Shown piece by piece: positions 1-10,851 of a stretch of DNA of 64,000 nt. Source of the DNA: Catonia carolina (Eukaryota > Arthropoda > Insecta > Hemiptera > Achilidae). The DNA is taken from contig JAQMRL010000001.1 of the NCBI GenBank assembly GCA_035578175.1, forward strand, positions 55,823,553 to 55,887,552, written 5' to 3'. How positions within the stretch are numbered: position 1 is the stretch's first letter; each line of letters starts with the position of its first letter. The position numbers and the translations under genes are program-made. The notes under the pieces are model-generated. The model was not told where the DNA came from and made no database searches. It saw only the letters and a list, made by a program, of their open reading frames with translations.

Positions 1-230
1 TAATAAATGTATTGTATAATACAGTCAGTCATCAGGTACGGTAAAGTATCGCCCGACAATATGATATCGTCATTTACTCCTCATTGGTTCAATATTACTA
101 AAAATGATTTACGGAAGAGATATTCAAAAAATAATACCGCATTTGATTTCTGCGTAGAAATTTGTAAACTTTCCAAAAATATAAGACATCGCATAATTTT
201 TTTAGTAATAGATTTTACCTACATTTTCTT

Positions 231-640
231 GTGTTGTTGTTTAGGTCATCAGCCGAAAGGCTGGTTTGAACCTGTAGAGGTTTTACCAAGTAAAACGAGG
301 AGTTCGGTGGTTTACAATTGCCTTCCTCACTGAGTGGAAAAGTACGCTTGTCAGCATGCCGGGCCCTCTGAAAAGCACATATTTTCCACTCTGCAAATGA
401 CACCTTCATTTCATTCACCACAGGGTCTGGCTGTATAATGAAATTCATTACTTTCAGAGACGATAACTCTGATTAGTGTATTTTACACCTCTACCTCTTC
501 TGTTCTTAAATGATTCAGTCATTTACTTGGCTGACCATGTGATAAGAAACAGAACTATTTATTTTAGCCCTGCAACGAACAAATTGAGTGTAAATAATTT
601 GACCCTCCACCTGTCTGTTATGAGTATACATTATTTTCTT
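231..640 (-). repeat. Dispersed retroposon family D, copy 1
   Basis: One of four copies of a roughly 330-410 bp repeat; the others are at 6555-6955, 21130-21460 and 49701-50032. Read on the minus strand it ends in a short hairpin (AGCC...GGCT) and GATGACCTAAACAACA, a short AAC-type tail. This copy and the one at 6555 extend further 5' than the copy at 49701, so the copies look 5'-truncated, as LINE or SINE insertions are. The reading frames inside it (for example minus strand 448-215) are kept only because the copies are similar. No protein function is claimed. Confidence 0.75.
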
Positions 641-1442
641 ATAACTATTATATTCAGTTATTCTCTGGTCGCATTTTTCTCCTTTCGCTGGTGATTCATA
701 TTGATGTCAACAAAATTCTTGTTTCAAGTACTACAAACTGGTTTTATTTTTGTAAAGTGTGATTTGGTTCTGAACGTGTAAGATAGTCTGAGAAGTTAAA
801 TGCTTTATGTTTATTAATTAGCCGTGTGAAGTCCATTGAGCGGATTGTTGCTAGTACAATATTATATACACCTTACCTCCGCTGACAAAATAGAGTAGGT
901 TATATACTTTTTTATGATTGCAAAATGTAGCAGTATTGTTCCCTGAATAATTGACTCCTACAGTACCTTAAGGGATATTTCATCGGATAGGCCTATAAAT
1001 AATTCTATTAGATCTTATTCTTTTCTATTAACATTAATACCTTAACTTTTAAAACCACATAACATTTAGACACCATTAATATCAAACCACCTTGAAATTT
1101 TTGACAGAATTTAGTAATAAATACATAAATTTCTCTAAACTCTCTGACTCTAACTCCAACAACTCTGTTGGAGTCTCACCGCTATCTGATACACCAGTCG
1201 AACTAATAAAAACATGTTTTTGTTTTGGAAATTAACACGTCTCGATCACCGTTAAGAGAAAAAAATTACTTTTTGTTATTAAATTGACGATTTTATAGAC
1301 CTATTTTGTTATAACCGTTGGGGTCAATCACATTTTTAAACAGCTCTGTATTGGATCTTTCATATTTTGTAAAAAAGAAAATATCTTGGAAAATAAAAAC
1401 TACAGAACTAATTGTTTTAAATAAAACTATCTCTAAGCAATC
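641..1442. other. AT-rich stretch without a recognised gene
   Basis: No open frame with family resemblance, RNA gene or repeat boundary was recognised between the retroposon copy and the foldback. Confidence 0.6.
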
Positions 1443-2645
1443 AATTTGAAAGTAACTTCAAGGTATTACGTTGGACAAGAAAGACGGAAAATTTGGAATG
1501 CCGATCAGCTGATTACAGTCATGAACACACAAAACTAGTTCAAAAATTAATAAGAATAAAATAATCTATTCCAAGCTACGATCTCAAAATTCTATGGGTT
1601 GTGTAGACTAAGTTTTTATAGACTTAAAATGCTTATAGTCTATAGGTTCTAGTAGTCTTATTGACGAAGCTGTTAATGCAACTAAAAATTAACTAAAACA
1701 TCTGGTCTGAAACACTCACACGACTTTTTCTTGCCAAATTTTAATCATGAGTGAATTACGCAAAATGAAAATCAACCTAGTAGAACATAAAAATACAGAA
1801 AATCACTAATTGATGCTATAGGCTCTAGAAAAATGCTTGAAATAAAGGTTGTAGTTTTTTATTTCCAATATCTTTCATTGTATTATACACTTTTGTCGTA
1901 AAATCCATACTAAGACCGGAATTTTTAAAAATTCTATTTTTTACTGATTTTGATGAGTAAAAAACAGAAAAACACTAATTTACGTTAAAGTAAACACTGT
2001 AGGAAAAAGTTTGAAATAAAAGTTGCAGGTTTTTTAATTTTCAACAAATTGAATTATAGGCCTATACGCTTTTGCTCTAAAATGTATATTAAGGCCGCAA
2101 TATTAGAAAGATTTTTACCACGAAACCACGCCCTCAAGAATTTTATCAAACATGGCGCGTACATCTTGTAGAGCATAACTATTTTTACGACAAATGTGTA
2201 TAATACAATGAAAGATATTGGAAATAAAAAAAACTACAACCTTTATTTCAAGCATTTTTCTAGAGTCTATAGCATCAATTAGTGATTTTCCGTATTTTTA
2301 TGTTCTACTAGGTTGATTTTCATTTTGCGTAATTCACTCATGATTAAAATTTGGCAAGAAAAAGTCGTGTGAGTGTTTCAGACCAGATGTTTTAGTTAAT
2401 TTTTAGTTGCATTAACAGCTTCGTCAATAAGACTACTAGAACCTATAGACTATAAGCATTTTAAGTCTATAAAAACTTAGTCTACACAACCCATAGAATT
2501 TTGAGATCGTAGCTTGGAATAGATTATTTTATTCTTATTAATTTTTGAACTAGTTTTGTGTGTTCATGACTGTAATCAGCTGATCGGCATTCCAAATTTT
2601 CCGTCTTTCTTGTCCAACGTAATACCTTGAAGTTACTTTCAAATT
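1443..2645. repeat. 1.2-kb foldback (long inverted repeat)
   Basis: The left arm (1443-1903) and right arm (2183-2645) are near-perfect reverse complements around a spacer of about 279 bp. The outer 300 bases of the arms show no mismatch by eye. Further in there are a few substitutions and a T-run length change. Each arm contains the terminus CTGGTCTGAAACACTCACAC, related to the ends of the (TG)n repeat family at 9325-18955. The palindrome continues about 250 bp beyond that terminus, so it is more than one short element. A transcript across it could fold into a dsRNA hairpin of about 460 bp. Confidence 0.9.
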
Positions 2646-3834
2646 ATAATGTAGTAAATAGGAGCCGTTTTTGAGAAAATTGCTAAAATAAACTACTAAT
2701 TCCGGTTGACCAATTTTAATTAAAATATTCGTGTTCTCTTGTGATATCTAACTTTGTACGATGTCTCGTCCTTGAGATATTTTGTTCACATGCACAAAGA
2801 CAAATCGCTAAAAACATGTTTTTCGGATTCAGGGGACCTGAAAACGTGTATTACCGGTGAAAACTCAATTTCAAAAGTTCGACATGATAACAATACTTTC
2901 CTTCCCTATAAATCTATATAGGGCAAGAAAAATACAAATTAAATAAAATGAAACAGCGTGAATTTTTTATGCGATTGAATAGTTCAAATTTAACGCTTGC
3001 TGAGTAAATGAAAAAAGTAAAATTTTTATCAAAACAAACATTTATAAATAATACATTAGGTACCGGTATTGCTTTTTATATTTTCCTAAAACATTTTTTT
3101 GTTTAAATAATGTGTAGGCCTAATTCTGAAAAGAAACAGTTAAAAATTAACAACCAATACTGTATAAGTAAAGAAGAGCCAATAAAAAATTTTCTTGATT
3201 AAATCGTATCATAACACAATGACATTTTATTAGAATAGAATGTTTACACCACAACATAAATTAAAAGGACATTAATATCCTTCGTTTTCTGACACAATCA
3301 ATTGTTAACTAATTTAGTAGGTCATAAATACATGAAGGAAGAAGAATTCAATTGACTATAAAATGAAAAATTGAGTCATCTGAATAATCAAATGAATTGA
3401 TTTATTTATTGTTGAATGGAATGTTTGTTTGTTGTTAAACAAATATAAAATTTTTAAAAATTCAATGACTAGTGTATTCTACAACACAGAATTAAAAATA
3501 ATTTCAATTCAATTCTACAACCTTATTTATTAAAACTAATGGTGTTGACATCTACATTGAAAAAGATGTAGGCATCTTTTAATTGAAACAAAGCGCTTTT
3601 AAAAATGAAAATGAATACGAATACTTTATTACATATACTACAGAGTAATTTTCTTCGTCAAAAATATCACCCAGTATGCGGTTTTGGCGTAAAATGGACC
3701 AAAATAATGGATACAAAGTGAACATAACTCTCTTCATGTATATATTTCTTTTATATGTATTACTTTTTAGGAAAGGGTAAAAGTATAAATAACATATTGG
3801 TGTAAACTGATTTTTTAATGTTCATGTTATCTCA
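2646..3834. other. AT-rich stretch without a recognised gene
   Basis: Very AT-rich with many stop codons in all frames. No gene, RNA or element boundary was recognised. Confidence 0.6.
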
Positions 3835-3905
3835 TAGTGGTTTACCGTGTTAAACTGCAAAGGGGAAGGTCCCGGATTCGACTCCAGCTTAGGTCTGCAA
3901 ATTTT
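3835..3905 (+). repeat. tRNA-like SINE fragment
   Basis: It contains a degenerate pol III B box (GATTCGACTCC) preceded by a tRNA-like D-arm segment and followed by AGGTCTG, as in the SINE copies at 7015, 25783 and 31446. It does not fold into a convincing cloverleaf and is called a SINE relic, not a tRNA gene. Confidence 0.5.
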
Positions 3906-4636
3906 AACATGTTGAAACCCTTCTTTACATTAGTCACAGTAGTCGATAATGACCAAAGAGTTGATACGACTTAAAATCAACTAAAAGAAATATTTTACCA
4001 ATTTATTAGAAACGTATTTAGTAATGGTAAATTAATTTTTTCTGTTATTTATGTTTTTGAATATTCTTTGAAATTTACAAGCTTTTGAATTTAATTTAGG
4101 TCTTTAATGTAATTTCCTTTTACAGAATTTACTAAAAATCTGTAAAATTTTCTAAAATTCCTGGTAGGAATGGAAAGAGCAAGAAGCAGATCTTTGTGAG
4201 CTAGTTTGACTGCAACTAGAACTTACCTAGACTAAACTAAACTTAGCTTGACTAACAAACTACTCCAGCGATTGTTTAGTTTGTGACGTTGCACTGAATT
4301 TAGCTCTAAAATTGTTTTACCTTTTCTAATTTTAATTTCGTTATCAGGAACTGCTTTATTACCCATAAAATGACCATTGTTTAACTGTTTAGCTTATTAG
4401 ATTTGATTAGAGAACTCAAAAACAGAATATTGATTGCTGTGTTGCCAATTATAACGCTAATTTTTTTTTACAAAACCTACTTATGCAGGTAGAAAATACA
4501 TCAATAAATTATCGAAAGCTTTAAAAAAGTTGTAATCTACATTTTTTTTTTTAAAAAAAGCTAAAAAGATATTTGATTGATGAAATATTTTACTGTGTAC
4601 AAGAATTCCTTTTTAAATAGATTTTAGTGGAAGTTA
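3906..4636. other. AT-rich stretch without a recognised gene
   Basis: No gene or repeat boundary was recognised between the SINE fragment and the mariner relic. Confidence 0.55.
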
Positions 4637-4638
4637 TA

Positions 4639-5421
4639 CAGTGATTTTTTGATCCCGTTACCCAATATTGTTAATGTCTGGTCAGTTTTTTCTAAGAAAG
4701 AGAAATTTTGTTTTGTGATACGAAATTGGTAGCCTTTCTCAACCGGTATAGATACGGCAGTGTGAGTTGATTCTCCTTGAGCTGTATAAAATTTTGTGAC
4801 ATTTCCGGTCGTGTTACGAACAGAATGTCTTTTACCCTAGAGCAATCGCTTGTTTAAATCTGGAGGCTGAAGCTCTTGGACTAATCGTACGTGATACGGA
4901 TACAATTTCAATTTTTTACCAGCTATCTGAACACTCGAATATGACAAACCAACTTGCCAGGAAAGATTTCGTAAACTTTTCCGTGGGGAATTGAGCAATC
5001 TTGTTTTCACATTCTCTAAAACGTCAGCTGTCAAGAGAGTTGGTCGACCACTATGTTTTCTGTCGCAAACACTACCTATCCGTCGAAATCGTTTTGTTAG
5101 CCTAGAAATTGACATTTTTTTCTGGTGGAGAAACACCAACAAATTTAATTTGAAATGATTCTTTTGCTCTCGCGTACGATTTCGTAGAAAAATATTGTTC
5201 AAGAATGAAAATCCGTTGTTCTAGGGTAAAAGACATTCTGTTCGTAACACGACCGGAAACGGCACAAAATTTTACACAGCTCAAGGAGAATCAACTCACA
5301 ACACCGTATCTATACCGGTTGAGCAGGGCTACTAACTTCGTGTCATAAAACAAAATTTCCCTTTCTTAGAAAAAATTACCTGACATTAACAGTCGAGTAA
5401 CAGGACTAAAAGGTCACACGG
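4639..5421 (-). mobile_element. Non-autonomous mariner relic with long inverted ends
   Basis: A 783-bp element flanked by TA at 4637-4638 and 5422-5423. The ends are imperfect inverted repeats of about 210 bp (about 4639-4848 and 5212-5421) and share CTTTCTTAGAAAAA-type and AACCGGTATAGATACGG blocks. Unusually, both inverted arms include the start of the transposase reading frame, so the beginning of the gene is present in opposite orientation at each end. The core carries only the N-terminal part of a transposase, so the element could move only with an enzyme supplied from elsewhere. Confidence 0.75.
4837..5250 (-). pseudogene. mariner-type transposase, N-terminal fragment
   Basis: Two overlapping minus-strand frames (5284-5102 and 5202-4837) together resemble the N-terminal helix-turn-helix part of Tc1/mariner transposases. 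The first begins MSFTLEQRIFILEQYF and the second carries the GRPTLLTADVLENVKTRL linker seen in the larger mariner at 51035-52469 (there GRPRVSEQNVESVRTSL). A frameshift separates them, around the FQIKF/SPPEK segment. No catalytic DDE/D region is present because the sequence runs into the left inverted arm after PPDLNKRLL. It is non-functional as a transposase. Confidence 0.75.
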
Positions 5422-5674
5422 TATTAACTTCTAAGTAAACGCTGAGGCTAATTTTGTATTATTTTATAAGAATTATTAAATTACACGCTTACCAAAGTAA
5501 GCAATTTAGCAGTGGCAATGAATGAATTGGTAAGTAATTAATTTAGTATAGTGTTGAGATTTAGGTTTATCTGTTTTATTTTGACATGTCCTACACTACC
5601 TCCTGAAGTCTCCTGTCTGCAGTTATTAAAAAAATAAACAAAACATTTTATAAATCAGGGAGTTTTTAGACTAT

Positions 5675-5755
5675 GACCCGATGACCGGGAGAATCGAACC
5701 CGGGATCCCTGACACTCCATTAGCTTTGACCCCTGCACTAACGGGCCTGCCGTTT
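5675..5755 (-). repeat. tRNA-like SINE fragment
   Basis: On the minus strand it has a B-box-like GGTTCGATTCTCC and an upstream tRNA-like arm beginning CGGCAGGCCCGTTAGTGC. It resembles the heads of other SINEs in the window. No poly(A) end or target duplication was recognised. Confidence 0.5.
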
Positions 5756-6554
5756 TAGCGGTAAAGTTTAAGTCAGATATTAACTGTAACTTTTGAACTA
5801 CCTATATTCAGGTAAAAAAATATGATTCGTAATTTATCAGCTATTCACATCGTCATCAGGCACATAACCAGGGGGCTGCGGGCTTCAGCCCCTCCGAACC
5901 GAAAATTCAAATTTCATACCACACTAATGTGCCGCGGGTTGTTGGTTCGATTTTCTAGACTCAGCCCTCCCCTGAACAGATCTACGTGCCTGATCGTCAT
6001 AGCCAACCCACATGATGATGATGATGATGATGCTGTGGTGATGGTGGTGGAGAGTGCTTGGGAGAGAGGTGGGGATATTCTACCGAATGTGACCACAAAA
6101 AGATGCGGCGTGTGTTATCGGCGGCGGCGGCATCGTCTTAAGTGTATAGTTAACAATACCGTTTCCACTTCCTTTTGAAAGCTTTGAAAATTTCCCGGTG
6201 GTGAGTATGAATTTCCCTGCAATTAGCAGGACTGTGGGTAAAATATTCGTGGGGTTGACGGTTAGGTAGGTAGGGGGAAGGTACGAGGAGGTTAGGGGGG
6301 CTGTGATTGCTCCTCTCGCCTGCTTCTTTCCTGCCCCTTTTTTTTCTTCTCAAACAAAGGCCAATTATTGGCCACCCGGTCGAACCCTCCTAAACTCGGT
6401 TTATCTGTTGAGTAAAGTTTCGTGTAGTTTGATTAAATTAGATTAATACAAATATTTTGTTTGTAATCTGATGCGCTTTATTATAGGTAGAACTTTGTTT
6501 GGGTTAATTATAGTAATGGGCGATCGTAACAAAATTGGACGCAGTTTTTATATT
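5756..6554. other. GC-rich island, no recognised gene
   Basis: About 5840-6340 is clearly richer in G and C than its surroundings. It holds CAGCCCCTCC-type blocks, an (ATG)n run near 6010-6032 and GGCGGCGGCGG near 6119-6130. Open frames occur on both strands (5822-6178 plus, 6353-6150 minus), but their composition follows the simple repeats and no domain is recognisable. It may be a fragment of an unidentified element or a promoter-like CpG region. Confidence 0.5.
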
Positions 6555-6955
6555 TATTATTGTTTAGGTCATCAGCCGGAAGGCTGGTTTGAACCTGTAG
6601 AGGTTTTACTAAGTAAAACGAGGAGTGAGGTGGTTTACAATTGTCTTCCTCACTGAGTGGAAAAGTACACTTATCAGCATGCCGGGCCCTCTGAAAAGCA
6701 CATATTTTCCACTCTGTAAATGACACTTTCACTTCATTCACCACAGGGTCTGGCTGTATAATGAAATTCATTACTTTCATAGGAGATAAGTCTGATAAGT
6801 GTCTTTTACACCTCTACCTCTTCTGTTGTTAAATGATTCAGTCATTTAATTGGCTGACCATGTGATAAGAAACAGAACTATTTATTTTAGCCCTACAACG
6901 AACCGAATGAGTGTAAATAATTTGACTTTCCACCTGTCTGATATGGGCAGTTTAT
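6555..6955 (-). repeat. Dispersed retroposon family D, copy 2
   Basis: Near-identical to the copy at 231-640 over about 390 bp, including the 5' part (read on the minus strand) that is absent from the copy at 49701. The minus-strand 3' end again carries the hairpin followed by GATGACCTAAACAA. Confidence 0.75.
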
Positions 6956-7014
6956 ATTTATTAATAATATATCTTTTAAATTATTGTGGTCATTAATATT
7001 AAGGTGGCCAATTA

Positions 7015-7150
7015 CCACGGGTCAACCCGATGGTGAAGTAGTCTGTGTTCAACTAGCTTCCATACAGGGGCTCGGGTTCGATTCCCCGTCAGGTCTCGTA
7101 TTTTTCATCATTGTTTTCATCTATCACCCTTTATCTCTGCAATAGCGCAT
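7015..7150 (+). repeat. tRNA-derived SINE copy
   Basis: A pseudo-tRNA head with B box GGTTCGATTCC is followed by CCGTCAGGTCTCG and a TTTTTCATCATTG body like that of the SINE at 31446. It is diverged, with no clear target duplication. Confidence 0.6.
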
Positions 7151-7157
7151 AAAATAA

Positions 7158-7235
7158 GTTGCTGTCCGCCTCCGTTCCCCACTGGTTAGTATGCTATGCT
7201 GTAAAGCATTCCCCGCCAGGGTCTGGAAAGTTATT
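7158..7235 (+). repeat. Second, truncated SINE head
   Basis: It contains CGCCTCC...CACTGGTTAGT and GCCAGGGTCTGGAAA, the same blocks as the minus-strand SINE at 30538-30632. Its B box is damaged. Confidence 0.5.
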
Positions 7236-8165
7236 ACAGTTAGTTGAAAACCAGTGTTCTTAAGTTAACCCAAAGTAGTTCGTTATAACCAAGATGCTGG
7301 TGTGACTTAAAATAAACTAACAAAAGTTGCCATTTTGTTTATTTTACTTAGCCGTTTACTAGATATGATTGTTTATAAATATTTTGTCTTTATTAAAAAA
7401 TATTCACTTGAAATGATTCTGAATTCGTAAACACACGTGGTATTGTGTTAAACAAACGAACTTAACGAACTCTTTCGGCAAATAAATATACTCATTAAAA
7501 TTTTTAATGACTTGGGCTGATTTATATTTTGCTTCATTATTTAGTAGATTTGGTAGTATTTACATAACTTGTTAAAAATATTTTGTACAATAGGGTCTTA
7601 TTCGTATTTTGATATGAACTCATTATCATTTCTATTCTGAATGGATAAGATAATATTGACAGGTGCAATTATTAAAATTTTTCCCACAAAAATCAATTTT
7701 TTGGTGAATTTATCTTGAAGAAACTTATATTTTGAAGATAAAAGTTGTTTAGTCAACATACATCAGGAAGTAAATCCTCAAAAAAATTAAACGTAGTCTA
7801 CTATTATTTACTGTATTGTTTGTAATAAGACATCAGAAAATTCCTCGGTGGTTTAGATTACTGTTTTACTCGACTGCCGAAGCTCTGGATTCGATTCCTG
7901 CCCAATCTTGAGAACTTCGAAATTTGAGAAAATTATAAAATGTAATTCAAAATAGTCTTTAAACAACAAAAAAAAATGTATTTTAAATGATTACAGCATT
8001 CAAACATTAATAATAACTTGGTGTTATAATGCAGTTTAAGTTCAGTTTTTTAAAGGCATTTTAGGCTCAATTTTATCATATACGACACAAAATTTCATTG
8101 AATATTACATGATTTCGATTTTGACTTCTTGGCGCGGCTATCCATTTTGGTTGTTAGCGCTCATC
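7236..8165. other. AT-rich stretch; SINE head relic at 7843-7912
   Basis: Apart from a pseudo-tRNA segment at 7843-7912 (CTCGGTGGTTTAG and B-box-like GGATTCGATTCC), no gene, RNA or repeat boundary was recognised. Confidence 0.5.
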
Positions 8166-8169
8166 ACGG

Positions 8170-8760
8170 TTTTTTGACTTTGTTAGTCGCGAGCCAGGAA
8201 ATTCACCATCTATCAGGATTCCCTTTTCCATTTATTTTCCCTTGCAGAATGCGTTGTAATAGTTCGTATTTTTTTGTGGTTCCTTATGACATGCCAAAGG
8301 TACTGCAGCTTACGAAATTTGATGATGTTGACTAATTCCAGGACTTTATTCATCCTCTGCAAGGCACCTACTTTGGTAAACTTCTGGGTTCATGGTATTC
8401 TCGTAATTTACAGCCATAATTCAAAGGCTTCGAACTAGAGCATAGTTGTCTTGTTTAAGGTCCTGAAAAAATCACCATGTCATACAGCAGAACCAAAAGA
8501 AAGAAACGTGTTGATATCCAGGCCATACTGTTTACTTCCATAATTTTGTTCATCAGCTTCTACAGCTCTTTTACCGTGTCAGCAAACACTATTGTATCAT
8601 CCGCATATCGCAAGTTATTGATTCTAGCCCCATTTAGCCTATTGAAATGCTTTCTTCTAGGTCTTGTACGGCGGTTTTGAATATATTTTCCGAAAAAAGT
8701 TGAACACCAAGGTGAAATTATACAACCCTGTCTAAGGACTAGCCTACTCTATAAAAATCT
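8170..8760 (-). pseudogene. LINE reverse transcriptase fragment
   Basis: Minus-strand translation from about 8735 gives RQGCIISP, then INNLRYADDTIVFADT (YADD at 8607-8596). These are the GxRQGCxLSP and YADD blocks of non-LTR retrotransposon reverse transcriptases. Further 3' (toward 8210) it reads LMNKIMEVNSM and KLQYLWHVIRN, like the C-terminal segment that follows the RT in such proteins. In-frame stops interrupt it, starting with TAG shortly after YADD, and there are frameshifts. The endonuclease and N-terminal RT blocks are absent. The LINE clade is not assigned. Confidence 0.75.
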
Positions 8761-8878
8761 TGAATTAATTGTTAGTTAATCGCAGATCAGTCGAGATCGA
8801 AAACCAATTTTGTTTAAGCAAGAAGAAAACGGTAAATAACCCTGTAAGTTTTTTTGAAGCTGTTTAGAAGCTATTGAA

Positions 8879-9211
8879 ATGTGGTGTTATAATAGGAAAA
8901 TGTTAAAGATTAGGTGGGTGGACAAAATAAGTAATTTAGAGGTTCTTAGGCGAGTGGATGAAAAAAGAAGCATATGGAAGCATCTTCCCAAAAGAAGGGA
9001 TAGGCTAGTGGGGCATATCCTAAGACATCCAGGTATTTGGCTATTAATAATGGAGGGTAATATTGAGGGAGTAAATTGTAGAGGGAGGCAAAGATTAGAA
9101 TATATAAAGCAAATTACAAAAGATGTAGGGTGTTACAGGTATGTAGATATGAAACGACTTGCGCAAGATAGGACAGGGTGGAGGACTGCATCAAACCAGT
9201 CGAGAGACTGA
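8879..9211 (+). pseudogene. LINE ORF2 C-terminal fragment
   Basis: An open frame of 110 residues with the pattern typical of the extreme C-terminus of many insect LINE polyproteins: RDRLVGHILRHPG, then GRQRLEYIKQITKDVG and ending AQDRTGWR. It lacks the RT itself. It lies tail to tail with the minus-strand LINE fragment at 8170-8760, whose C-terminus is the same domain type, so the two are separate insertions or an inversion. It has no start-codon context and is not an independent gene. Confidence 0.7.
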
Positions 9212-9324
9212 TGACAAAAAAAAGAAGTTTTTTTGACGATTTCAGAGGAAAAACGTCTACGTTTGCCTTTGTCTTCGAGAGTATTTCTACAGAATTGTCA
9301 TAGCTCACTCAGTTCTGGCTACAT

Positions 9325-9485
9325 CAACGTGTCAGCCCATTTTTACTTTCTCTTGCCTACATGAATATATAGGAAGGAAAGTATTGTTTTCATGTCGATT
9401 TTTCGAAATCAAGTTTTCACCGGATCTATACGTTTTCAGACCCCCTGAATCCAAAAAACATGTTTTTAGCGATTGGTCTGTGTGT

Positions 9486-9533
<48 letters not shown>

Positions 9534-9892
9534 ATGTGTGTGTGCGTGTGAACAGAATATCTCAAGAACGGAACATCGTACGAACTTGAAACTTGAAACT
9601 TAAGTTACATACCACTACCGGACCCGACACGAACATTTCCATCAAAATCGGTCAACCGGAAGTAGTAGTTTATTCGTATAATTTTTCACTTTTTTGCGAT
9701 TTTCTCAAAAACTGGTCCTACGATTTTTTCTAAAATCACCTGATTTACTACATTTTTCATGCTCTACAAGATAGGGTAGGCGCCATGTTTGCTGAAATTC
9801 TGCGTGAGGCTGTTTTTACGTAAAAACATTTTCTTTTTAAGATTGCGGCTTTAATATGCATTTTAGCGCAAAACGTTATATAATAAAAGTTG
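9325..9892 (+). repeat. (TG)n-bearing repeat R1, 5' part
   Basis: It starts TTTTTACTTTCTCTTGCC and carries GGATCTATACGTTTTCAGAC, a (TG)n tract at about 9481-9545, CTCAAGAACGGAACATCG and GACACGAACATTTCC. The same order recurs in R2 at 16676-17775. R1 is cut at GTTG by the gypsy element and resumes at 16239. Confidence 0.85.
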
Positions 9893-10513
9893 TGTAATAG
9901 GATTGTAATAGGAGATACACATAAGAACACCTAACGCATAACGGACAGTGGAAACAAAACATAATGAACAGTACGCACGTAACAAAACAAAACATAACGA
10001 ACAGTACGCACAAAACAAAACAAAACATAACGAACAGTACGCACGTAACGACATTCCAACGTAAACATAAACACTCTTACAGCATCAACATTAATGTACC
10101 ACCAGATGATCTTATTTACACAACGTCAGATGTGAGTACAAAAAAAAAAAAGAAAAAGACAATTTTCTTAATTTAAATAAATTGGATTGTTGTCCTCACT
10201 CTCTTTTAAAACTTTTAAAGGGATAGGTGATATACAATTTTTATAAAAAAACAGAAAACAAAATATTAATAATTTATTAATTTTTTTCAACTTTATTTTG
10301 ATGAAAGTATTTTAGAAGATTTAATAATTACTCCAACTGAATTTAAAGAATTTTAATTGTTTTTTAAGAATTTTAATTGTTTTAAGAATTTTAATTGTTT
10401 TAAATATTTCAACATTGGATCTGATAAGATTTTTTTTCTTGAATAAAACAAAACACTAGTTGGATTTTCGATAAAAGCTTTTGAATTTTATTTCACGAAC
10501 CTGGGACGTAACA
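9893..10513 (+). repeat. 5' LTR
   Basis: It begins TGTAATAGG and ends ACGTAACA (TG...CA). Inside are two complete and one partial 33-bp repeats (9961-9993, 9994-10026, 10027 on) containing AACAGTACGCAC, and further on repeats of AAGAATTTTAATTGTTTT at about 10346-10402. AATAAA-like signals occur at about 10183 and 10443. The transcription start was not located. Confidence 0.95.
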
Positions 10514-10517
10514 AAAA

Positions 10518-10535
10518 TGGTGCATCGACCGGGAA
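10518..10535 (+). promoter_or_regulatory. Primer-binding site, likely tRNA-Gly
   Basis: TGGTGCATCGACCGGGAA lies four bases after the 5' LTR. From what is known of animal tRNA-Gly(GCC), the 3' end is TTCCCGGCCGATGCACCA. The site complements it at all but one position, so tRNA-Gly is the inferred primer of minus-strand DNA synthesis. Confidence 0.75.
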
Positions 10536-10540
10536 ATTAA

Positions 10541-10645
10541 ACAAGGATAAACCAGGACAAAACAAGGATAAACCAGGATAAAAACAGGGATAAACCAGGA
10601 TAAAACAAGGATAAACCAAGATACGACAAGGATAAACCAGGATAT
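10541..10645 (+). repeat. Tandem 21-bp repeats in the gypsy leader
   Basis: Five imperfect copies of a unit like ACAAGGATAAACCAGGATAAA lie between the primer-binding site and gag. The reverse strand gives a repetitive peptide frame that is only a consequence of the repeat. A role in RNA packaging or translation is possible but unproven. Confidence 0.85.
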
Positions 10646-10851
10646 AAATCAGAATATCATAAAAACTAAAACAAAAATTCAATAAATAACATCAATAAAT
10701 CTTCTAAAATTCATAAAAATCAATTATCAATAACAATTTCAAAAAACGTAACAATCTCACATCTGGCAAGTGTATTGAAATTATCTGGTAAGGCATTGTT
10801 TACATACATTTAAATAGTCATCATTACAGAAAACAATAAACAGGTAGAAAC

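Noticed and set aside
5822..6353. Overlapping frames of 118, 60 and 67 residues in the GC-rich island
   Set aside because: Composition follows ATG and CGG runs (poly-Asp, poly-Ser, poly-Arg), both strands are open and no domain is visible.
9863..10054. Repetitive minus-strand frame rich in CSLCFV in the LTRs (also 15526-15779)
   Set aside because: It is the reverse strand of the 33-bp LTR repeats and is present only because the period is a multiple of three.
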